From assembly GCA_038215095.1 (NCBI GenBank), contig JBBQRG010000001.1:1-64000 (forward strand): a DNA stretch of 64,000 nt, in the 5' to 3' direction. The translations under genes were made by a program, and so were the position numbers. The notes beneath the pieces were generated by a model, which worked only from the letters and a program-made list of their open reading frames with translations, made no database searches and was not told where the DNA came from. The DNA is from DATACN01 sp038215095. GTDB taxonomy: Bacteria > Actinomycetota > Thermoleophilia > Solirubrobacterales > Thermoleophilaceae. Positions 56,510-63,004 of this stretch are shown here, in pieces (positions within the stretch are counted from its first letter, which is position 1; every line of letters begins with the position of its first letter).

Positions 56510-57211
56510 CTCCGGAGGAAGCTGCAGGCGCTCCACGATGGGCATCACGTCCACGCTGGTGAAGCGGTCCGGCAGCGCCGCGCCCGGCAGCACCACCACG
56601 CCCTCCGCGGGGCTGCCGATCCAGGAGGCGTGCCCGACCGCGTAGCGGTGGGCGCAGAGCGCGGCCCCCGCGGCGTCCAGCTCCTCGATGCGCCGGTGCC
56701 AGAGCTCGCCGCCGTCGTCCACGACGTGGTCGCCTTCCAGCTCCTCGATGCGCAGCTGCATGCCCAGCGGGTGGCGCCGCGCGGGGAGCCGGCGGCCCTG
56801 GAGCGCGCAGAAGACGCCGTCGGCGTTGGTCTCGAACGCCGGGTAGTCGTGGTAGGCGCCCTCGGGCACCTGGCCGTCGGGGGTGCCGTCCGCCGGGGTG
56901 TAGCGCGGCAGCGCGTCGCCGAGCAGGTCCGCCAGCCGGCGCAGCTCGGCGTCGGGCGCCTGCGGCGTCACGCCGCGCGCCGCCAGCTCGGCGTCGCACT
57001 CGCGGGCCGCGCCGTCCGGGCCGCCCGACAAGGGCGCACCCAGCCCCACCACCACGTCGCCGAGGCCCTGCAGCTCGCTGGCCACCTGCACCGCGCTGCC
57101 GGGGTCGAAGAAGATCGCGCTGAGCTGGACCGGCGGCTGGTCCACCACGACCTCCTCCAGCATGGCCAGCTGGAGCAGCCCCCGCACCGGCACCACGCCG
57201 CAGTAGTGCAC
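56504..57211 (-). CDS. DUF429 family protein
   Basis: 235 residues. The central part VVVGLGAPLSGGPDGAARECDAELAARGV and the end AALCAHRYAVGHASWIGSPAEGVVVLP follow the DUF429 (predicted RNase H-like nuclease) layout. The usual first acidic residue before APL is glycine here, so activity is uncertain. Start 57211 lies 1 bp after the dapL stop, so it is probably cotranscribed with dapF-dapL. Its stop codon is inside the third tandem repeat. Confidence 0.65.
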   Translation of the reverse strand: MHYCGVVPVRGLLQLAMLEEVVVDQPPVQLSAIFFDPGSAVQVASELQGLGDVVVGLGAPLSGGPDGAARECDAELAARGVTPQAPDAELRRLADLLGDALPRYTPADGTPDGQVPEGAYHDYPAFETNADGVFCALQGRRLPARRHPLGMQLRIEELEGDHVVDDGGELWHRRIEELDAAGAALCAHRYAVGHASWIGSPAEGVVVLPGAALPDRFTSVDVMPIVERLQLPPER

Positions 57212-57212
57212 G

Positions 57213-58370
57213 TCAGCCGCCCAGGCTCGAGCGCAGCCGCTCGACGGCCTCGGCGAGGCGCTCGTCGGGGACCGTGAGCGAGATTCGGAAGAAGCCCTCG
57301 CCGCTCTCTCCGTACGAGCCGCCGGGCGACACCACCACGCCGGACTCCTCCAGCACCAGCTCGCAGTAGGAGGCCGAGGTGTGTCCCTCGGGTACCGGCG
57401 CCCAGACGTAGATCGTTCCCTTCGGCCGCGTCACGTCCACGCCGATCTCCTGCAGCGCGTCGCAGACGAGGTCGCGGCGGCGCTGGTAGATCTCAGGCAT
57501 CTCGGCGGGCGGCCCGGCGTCGAGCGCCGCGGCGGCCGCCAGCTGCACCGCCTCGAAGATGCCCGAGTCGATGTTGGTCTTCAGCTTCCAGTAGGCCTCG
57601 AGCGCCTCGGCGTTGCCCACGATCGCGGCGGTGCGCCAGCCCGTCATGTTCCAGCCCTTGGAGAGCGAGAACACCTCCACCCCGACCTCCTTGGCCCCGG
57701 GCGTCTCGAGGAAGCTCGGCGCCACGTAGCCGTCGAAGGTGGTCTCTGTGTACGAGGCGTCGTGCACCACCAGCACGTCGTGCTCGCGGGCGAACTCCAC
57801 CGCCCGCTCGAACAGCCCGTCGGGGACCACCGCGCCGGTCGGGTTGTTCGGGTAGTTGAGGAACATCAGCCGGGCGCGCTCGGCGTCGGCGGCCGGGATC
57901 GCGTCGAGGTCGGGGGCGAAGCCCAGCTTGGGCACCAGCGGCATCAGCGCGGGCTCCGCGCCCGCCAGCAGCGGGCCGCCGGTGTAGACCGGGTAGCCGG
58001 GGTCGGAGGCCAGCGCCACGCTGTCCGGGTCGAGGAACGCGAGGTTCAGGTTGAACACGCACTCCTTGGCGCCGATCGCCGGCACGATCTCCGACTCCGG
58101 GTCGAGCTGCACCCCGAAGCGGCGCTCGTAGAAGCCGGCGAAGGCCTCGCGCAGCTCCGGACGGCCGCGGTTCGACGGGTACTGGTGGGTGCCCGGGTCG
58201 CGCGCGGCCTCGGCCAGCGCGTCCACGACGAGCTGCGGCGTGGGCGTGTCGGGGTCGCCGATGCCCAGGCTGATCACGTCCACACCCGCGGCCCGCTTCT
58301 CGCGGACCTTGCGCTCGAGCTCGGCGAACAGGTACGGCGCCAGGCGATTCAGGCGGCTACTCGGCTGCAC
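57213..58370 (-). CDS. dapL: LL-diaminopimelate aminotransferase
   Basis: PLP-dependent class I aminotransferase of 385 residues. The Schiff-base lysine is in FSLSKGWNMTGWRTA, and the substrate/PLP motifs SLGIGDPDTPTP, DPGYPVYTGG and NYPNNPTGAV are present. The close coupling to dapF (14-bp overlap) argues for DapL, which makes LL-DAP directly from tetrahydrodipicolinate and replaces DapD/C/E. Related aminotransferases look similar, so specificity is inferred from context. Start GTG 58370. Confidence 0.85.
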   Translation of the reverse strand: MQPSSRLNRLAPYLFAELERKVREKRAAGVDVISLGIGDPDTPTPQLVVDALAEAARDPGTHQYPSNRGRPELREAFAGFYERRFGVQLDPESEIVPAIGAKECVFNLNLAFLDPDSVALASDPGYPVYTGGPLLAGAEPALMPLVPKLGFAPDLDAIPAADAERARLMFLNYPNNPTGAVVPDGLFERAVEFAREHDVLVVHDASYTETTFDGYVAPSFLETPGAKEVGVEVFSLSKGWNMTGWRTAAIVGNAEALEAYWKLKTNIDSGIFEAVQLAAAAALDAGPPAEMPEIYQRRRDLVCDALQEIGVDVTRPKGTIYVWAPVPEGHTSASYCELVLEESGVVVSPGGSYGESGEGFFRISLTVPDERLAEAVERLRSSLGG

Positions 58371-59205
58371 TGAGCTCCTCCACGAACTGGTCGCTCAACC
58401 TGCCCTCGTACACCGGCACCGCCCAGCCGGTCAGGTCCACCTGCAGGTCCTCGCCGACCTCGACCTTCAGCTCCCCGCCCTCCAGCCGCGCGGTCACAGG
58501 GCTGTCGGCGCCGCGCAGCACGGCGGCCACCGCGGCGCCCGTGGCGCCCGTCCCGGAGGACATCGTCTCCCCAACCCCGCGCTCGAAGATGCGCACGCTG
58601 ATCTCGGCGTCGGCGTCGCGGCGCCAGAACGACACGTTCGTGCGGTTCGGGAACAGCTCGCTGTGCTCGATCTCGGGGCCATAGCGCTGCAGCTCCAGCG
58701 CGTCCAGCTCGTCCCCCACCTCGATGGAGCACTGCGGGTTGCCGATCTGCACGAACTGGAAGTTGAACTCGCGCCCGCCGGCGCTCAGCTCGCCGCTGCC
58801 GTCCTCGCCGCCTGAAGGGAAGTCGCGCTCCGAGCGCAGCTGCGCGCGGCCCATGTCAACCGTGCAGGTGGTGGCGCCCGTGATGCGCGGGCGCACCTCG
58901 CCGGCCGCGGTGCGGATCGCGAAGCTGTCGTCGCTCGTCCAGCCGCGGCTGCGCAGGTACATCACGGCCTCGCGCACGCCGTTGCCCGACAGCTCGGCCT
59001 CCGAGCCGTCCGGGTTGTAGATCGTGAGCTTGGCGACGAAACCCGGCTCATCGGTGCGGTCGAGCACCAGCAGGCCGTCGGAGCCGACGCCGGTGTGCGG
59101 CGCGCAGAGGGCGCGCACGCGTCCGGGCGTGAGCTCGAAGGGGAGCTCGTCGCGCTCCACGATCGCGTAGTCGTTGCCAAGGGCCTGCCACTTCTCGAAT
59201 CGCAC
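58357..59205 (-). CDS. dapF: DapF-like diaminopimelate epimerase with both catalytic cysteines replaced by serine
   Basis: 282 residues with the full DapF framework: QALGNDYAIVE, HTGVGSDGLLVLD, NPDGSEAELSGNGVREA, IGNPQCSIEV, RTNVSFWRR and ERGVGETMSSGTGATGAA. In characterised enzymes the two bases are the cysteines of CGNG and CGSG/CGTG. Here both are serine (SGNG by TCG, SGTG by TCC). The enzyme should interconvert LL- and meso-DAP for the wall and lysine. Whether serine supports this is unclear. GTG 59205 has TAGAGT 8 nt upstream, and dapL overlaps its 3' end. Confidence 0.85.
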   Translation of the reverse strand: MRFEKWQALGNDYAIVERDELPFELTPGRVRALCAPHTGVGSDGLLVLDRTDEPGFVAKLTIYNPDGSEAELSGNGVREAVMYLRSRGWTSDDSFAIRTAAGEVRPRITGATTCTVDMGRAQLRSERDFPSGGEDGSGELSAGGREFNFQFVQIGNPQCSIEVGDELDALELQRYGPEIEHSELFPNRTNVSFWRRDADAEISVRIFERGVGETMSSGTGATGAAVAAVLRGADSPVTARLEGGELKVEVGEDLQVDLTGWAVPVYEGRLSDQFVEELSAAE

Positions 59206-59213
59206 GGCGCGCC

Positions 59214-59219
59214 ACTCTA
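59214..59219 (-). promoter_or_regulatory. Putative -10 box of dapF, on the miaA stop codon
   Basis: TAGAGT on the minus strand, 8 nt before GTG 59205; its TAG is the miaA stop codon. Confidence 0.5.
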
Positions 59220-60110
59220 GTCGGGCTCGATTTCCGCGGCCACGTTCGCCGGATCGCGCCCGGTCACGTCGATCACCTCCACGCCCTGGAGCTTTCGCAT
59301 CCAGGTGAGCTGGCGGCGGGCGAGGTTGCGGGAGCGCTGCCTCATCGCATCCAGGTCGCCGGCCAGCAACTCCTCGTAGCCGAGCGCCTTGCGGGCGGTG
59401 TCTGAGGCGCCGGCCGCCTCGGCCCGGCGCACCTCCTCCAACGCGCCCGCCGCCACCAGCTCGTCGACGCGGGCGTCGATCCGCTCGTACAGCGCCTCTC
59501 GCTCCATCGTGAGGCCGAACAGGCGGGTCGGGCGCCGCAGCTCGCGCGTCCAGAGCTCGGAGTCCTCACCGGCGGGGGCAGGCTCCTCCCCCATCTCGAG
59601 CAGCTCCAGCGCGCGCGTGATGCGGGTGCGGTCGCCCGGGTCGATGCCGGCGGCGGCCGCCGGCGCGCGCTGCGACAGCTCCGCGTGGAGCTGCCCCGGG
59701 CCCAGTTCCTCCAGGCGGCGCTGCAGGCTTGCGCGCAGCTCCGGCGGCGGCGGCGGGCGCAGGTCGAGCTGGCTGAGCGCTGCGCGCAGGTAGAGGCCGG
59801 TGCCGCCCACCACGAGCGGGCGCCTGCCCTCTGCCAGCGCGGCGTCGATCTCCCGGTGGGCCAGCTCGGCGAAGCGGCCGGCGGAGAAGCTCTCGGCGAC
59901 CGGCACGAAGCCGACCAGCCGGTGCTCGAGCCGCTGGCGCTCCTCCGGCCCCGCGGCGCCGGTGAGCGCCTCGAGGCCGCTGTAGACCTGGAGCGCATCG
60001 GCCGAAATGGCCACGGGGTCCTCCCCTCGGGCACGCAAGCGCTCGGCCAGCGCGATCGCAACGGCGGTCTTCCCCACCCCCGTGGGCCCGAAGATGGCGA
60101 CGATCTCCAC
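59217..60110 (-). CDS. miaA: tRNA dimethylallyltransferase
   Basis: Prenylates A37 of tRNAs reading UNN codons. 297 residues from GTG 60110. The P-loop is FGPTGVGKTAVAIALAE, followed by ISADALQVYSGLEALTG and VGGTGLYLRAALSQL. The C-terminal tRNA-binding end RSRNLARRQLTWMRKL is typical. The isoprenoid donor DMAPP comes from the MEP pathway (dxr, ispG). miaB, which modifies the product further, lies one gene upstream on the same strand. Confidence 0.95.
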   Translation of the reverse strand: MEIVAIFGPTGVGKTAVAIALAERLRARGEDPVAISADALQVYSGLEALTGAAGPEERQRLEHRLVGFVPVAESFSAGRFAELAHREIDAALAEGRRPLVVGGTGLYLRAALSQLDLRPPPPPELRASLQRRLEELGPGQLHAELSQRAPAAAAGIDPGDRTRITRALELLEMGEEPAPAGEDSELWTRELRRPTRLFGLTMEREALYERIDARVDELVAAGALEEVRRAEAAGASDTARKALGYEELLAGDLDAMRQRSRNLARRQLTWMRKLQGVEVIDVTGRDPANVAAEIEPD

Positions 60111-60115
60111 CCTGC

Positions 60116-60122
60116 CAGTATG
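60116..60122. promoter_or_regulatory. Overlapping divergent -10 boxes in a 19-bp gap
   Basis: Minus strand CATACT (60122 to 60117) is 6 nt before GTG 60110. Plus strand CAGTAT (60116-60121) is 8 nt before GTG 60130. They share almost all base pairs. Confidence 0.35.
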
Positions 60123-60129
60123 CGGGGCT

Positions 60130-61029
60130 GTGCGGGGACCCCTGGCATTGGCCTTGATAGCCCTTGCGACCCTTTCGGGCTGCTCGGTCAAGGAGAAGAA
60201 CGAGAACGAGAGCTCGCTGAAGGTGGCGCACGCCGCCGGCCAGACGCGCGTGCCCGCGAGGGCCGACCGCGTGGTGGCGCTCAGTCCCGACTCGCTCGAC
60301 ACGGCGCTGGCGCTCGGCGTGAAGCCCGTCGCCGCGGCGACCTTCCCCGACGGCCACCTCCCCACCTACCTCGCCTCCCGGGCGCGCGGGATCGAGAAGA
60401 CCGGCACCTACCCAAAGCCCTTCTTCAACGCCATCGACTTCGTAGGACCTGACCTGATCCTTGGCGAGAAAGACCTGCAAAAGCGCTATTTCGGCAAGCT
60501 CACCGGGATCGCCGCAACGGTGATGAGCACCGACCGCGGCCACTCCTTCGAGGTGAACACCCGCCTGTTCGGCGAGGCGATGGGCCGCACCGACCAGGCC
60601 GAGGCTCTGCTGTTGAAATACGACCGGATCACCGCCGGCGTGCGCACCCGGCTTCGGTCGCTACCCGGCCGGAGGGTGTCGCTGGTGCGCGTGCTGCCCG
60701 GCGGCGTGCAGCCCGCGGGCGCCCGCTCGTTCGCGGGCGTGATCGTGGGCCAGGCCGGGCTGGGGCGCCCACGCGCCCAGCAGGTCGAAAAGGACGCCGC
60801 CAAGCTGAAGGGCGTCAAGAGCCTTGACGGGGACGTGATCCTGCTGACCGTGGCGCCCGGCGCGCAGCCCGCGGCGGCGCGGCTGGAGCACAGCGCCGCA
60901 TGGCGTGGACTGCGCGCGGTTCGCGACGGCAAGGTCCACCGCGTCGCGGACGACCCGTGGCGCACCGGCGGCGGGGTGATGGGCGCGGAGCAGGCCCAGC
61001 GGGACCTCCTCCGCCTGCTGGCGCCCTAG
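60130..61029 (+). CDS. Periplasmic-binding-type lipoprotein (siderophore/cobalamin class)
   Basis: 299 residues with a lipoprotein signal (RGPLALALIALATLSGC, cysteine about residue 18) processed by LspA. The mature part has the BtuF/FhuD-type two-lobe fold: DRVVALSPDSLDTALALGVKPVAAAT, then FVGPDLILGEKDLQKRYFGKL and a C-terminal AWRGLRAVRDGKVHRV. No permease or ATPase gene is adjacent, so the transporter must be elsewhere. Ligand unknown. Start GTG 60130; the stop shares CTAG with miaB. Confidence 0.85.
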   Translation: MRGPLALALIALATLSGCSVKEKNENESSLKVAHAAGQTRVPARADRVVALSPDSLDTALALGVKPVAAATFPDGHLPTYLASRARGIEKTGTYPKPFFNAIDFVGPDLILGEKDLQKRYFGKLTGIAATVMSTDRGHSFEVNTRLFGEAMGRTDQAEALLLKYDRITAGVRTRLRSLPGRRVSLVRVLPGGVQPAGARSFAGVIVGQAGLGRPRAQQVEKDAAKLKGVKSLDGDVILLTVAPGAQPAAARLEHSAAWRGLRAVRDGKVHRVADDPWRTGGGVMGAEQAQRDLLRLLAP

Positions 61030-62348
61030 CCGGCGGCGCGGGCCAGCAGGCGCTCCTCGCCTGCCAGCGTGGTGCTCGTTGCCGAGCCGATCTCCACGTC
61101 GGTCAGCTCGCCGGGCGCCGCAACGCCGGAGAAGTGCACCGTCTTGTTGTGGCGGATTCGCCCTCGCAGGCGCGACGGGTCGGTCCGCGACGGTCCCTCC
61201 ACCAGCACGTCCATGGTGCGGCCCACGAAGCGCTGGGCCCGCTCGGCGGCGATCCGCTGCACAGCGTCCACCAGGCGCCCCATGCGCTCCTTCTGGACCT
61301 CGGGAGCCACGCGGTCCGCCAGCTTGGCCGCCTCGGTGCCGCGCCGCGGGGAGAAGATGAACGTGAAGGCGGAGTCGTAGCGGGCCTGCTCCACGACGTC
61401 GAGCGTGGCCTGGAAGTCCTCCTCGGTCTCGCCCGGAAAGCCGACGATGATGTCGGTGGTGATCGCGCAGTCGGGCACCAGGTCGCGGATCATCGCCACG
61501 CGATCCAGGTAGCGCCCCTGATCGTAGGTGCGGCGCATCGCCTTCAGCAGGCGGCTCGAGCCGGACTGGAGCGGCAGGTGGATGTGCTCGCAGAGCGAGG
61601 GCAGCTCCGCGTGCGCCCGGATCACGTCCTCCTTCATGTCCTTCGGGTGCGGGCTCGTGTAGCGCACCCGCTCGACACCTTCCACGCCGTCCACCAGCGC
61701 CAGCAGCTCGGAGAAGCTCGTCTTCTCGCCCTTGGGCAGGTCGCGCCCGTAGGAATTCACGTTCTGGCCGAGGAGGGTGACCTCGCGGACGCCGTCGGCC
61801 GCCAGGCGCTCGACCTCGGCCACCAGCTCGGCGGTCGGGCGCGACACCTCGCGGCCGCGCGTTGACGGCACGATGCAGTACGAGCAGACGCAGTTGCAGC
61901 CCACCGAGATCTGCACCCAGCCCTGGAACTCGCGGGCGCGCTTGGCGGGCAGGTGGCCCGTGAAGCCCTCGAACTCGAAATAGCCCTGGGCGCTGAGGCT
62001 GTCGCTGGTCAGGAACTCGGCCAGCCGGTGCACCTGGCCCGGGCCGAAGGCCACGTCCACGAAGGGGAACTGCTCGAACACGCGCTCCTTCATCGACTGC
62101 GACCAGCAGCCCCCGATCCCGATCACGCGCTCGGGGTGCTCGCGCTTCAGGCGCCGCGCCTCCCCCAAGTGGCCGACCAGGCGGTTGTCGGCCTTCTCCC
62201 TGATCGAGCAGGTGTTGAAGAGGATCAGGTCGGCGTCGGCGCGCTCGGGCGCCTCGCTGTAGCCGAGCGAGTCGAGCATGCCCTTCATGCGCTCCGAGTC
62301 GTGCTCGTTCATCTGGCACCCGAAGGTGGTCAGGTGGTAGCGCTTCAT
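61026..62348 (-). CDS. miaB: tRNA-2-methylthio-N6-dimethylallyladenosine synthase
   Basis: Radical SAM methylthiotransferase of 440 residues acting on the product of MiaA. The N-terminal UPF0004 domain has the auxiliary cluster cysteines in FGCQMNEHD, NTCSIREKA and GGCWSQ. The radical SAM motif CxxxCxxC is in GCNCVCSYCIVPSTRG. The C-terminal TRAM domain is present (GRTMDVLVEGPSRTD, RGRIRHNKTVHF). ATG 62348 has TATCCT 10 nt upstream. Confidence 0.96.
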   Translation of the reverse strand: MKRYHLTTFGCQMNEHDSERMKGMLDSLGYSEAPERADADLILFNTCSIREKADNRLVGHLGEARRLKREHPERVIGIGGCWSQSMKERVFEQFPFVDVAFGPGQVHRLAEFLTSDSLSAQGYFEFEGFTGHLPAKRAREFQGWVQISVGCNCVCSYCIVPSTRGREVSRPTAELVAEVERLAADGVREVTLLGQNVNSYGRDLPKGEKTSFSELLALVDGVEGVERVRYTSPHPKDMKEDVIRAHAELPSLCEHIHLPLQSGSSRLLKAMRRTYDQGRYLDRVAMIRDLVPDCAITTDIIVGFPGETEEDFQATLDVVEQARYDSAFTFIFSPRRGTEAAKLADRVAPEVQKERMGRLVDAVQRIAAERAQRFVGRTMDVLVEGPSRTDPSRLRGRIRHNKTVHFSGVAAPGELTDVEIGSATSTTLAGEERLLARAAG

Positions 62349-62358
62349 GGCCGAGCCG

Positions 62359-62364
62359 AGGATA
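62359..62364 (-). promoter_or_regulatory. Putative -10 box of miaB
   Basis: TATCCT on the minus strand, 10 nt before ATG 62348. Confidence 0.4.
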
Positions 62365-62386
62365 GTCACGTCCGGTGCTCGCCCGA

Positions 62387-63004
62387 TCAGCGATCGGGCT
62401 GCGCGCCTAGCGAACGGCCGACCACCCGCTCCGCCATGCCCGGATAGCTCACCACGAGGCCGTCCTCGTCGAGCTCGAGCTCGGCCCGGAAGTCGGAGTC
62501 CAGCGCGACGTAGCGCACGCGGCGCGAGCCGAGCGGCTCGTAGCGCTGGTCGGAGCGCCTGACCGTGAGCGCGGGCAGCGCCACCCACGCCATCACCAGG
62601 TTGACCGGCTCGCCGCCGTCCAGCAGGCCCTCGCGCAGGACCGGCATCGCGTTCGTGACAGGGCAGTGCTCGAGGTCGCAGTCACGCGCGCCGTCGAACT
62701 CCGCGGGGTTGCCGCCCGGCTCGGGCAGGTCCACCTGGCCGCTCGCTCCCACGCTGATGTCCCACGACCCGGCGTGATCGCGGCGCAGGTCGAGGTGCCG
62801 CGACCAGCCCGCGCCCGAGGCGTTCACGCTCAGGTGTGCGGTGTCGTAGCCGGTCGAGGTGTCCAGCGAGTAGCGCGCCTCGTAGGGGAACGGGTCGACT
62901 CCCACCTGCACCCCACGCGCAATCAGGCGACCGTCGCGCAGCCAGACGTCGGCGTACTCGGCGCGCCAGCCGTCGACGCCCTGCCAGACCAGCGCGCGGG
63001 TCAC
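62387..63004 (-). CDS. Putative glycolipid-binding protein (DUF1089/PF06475-like)
   Basis: 205 residues, soluble, beta-rich. Markers are YEARYSLDTSTGYDTAHLSV, DLPEPGGNPAEFDGARDCDLEHCPVTNAMPVL and an end of the RRVRYVALDSDFRAELELDEDGLVVSYPGMA type, as in the family related to the Pseudomonas PA1994-type glycolipid-binding fold. Ligand and role are unknown. The start overlaps the rny stop as GTGA (63001-63004), so the two are coupled. Confidence 0.8.
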   Translation of the reverse strand: MTRALVWQGVDGWRAEYADVWLRDGRLIARGVQVGVDPFPYEARYSLDTSTGYDTAHLSVNASGAGWSRHLDLRRDHAGSWDISVGASGQVDLPEPGGNPAEFDGARDCDLEHCPVTNAMPVLREGLLDGGEPVNLVMAWVALPALTVRRSDQRYEPLGSRRVRYVALDSDFRAELELDEDGLVVSYPGMAERVVGRSLGAQPDR

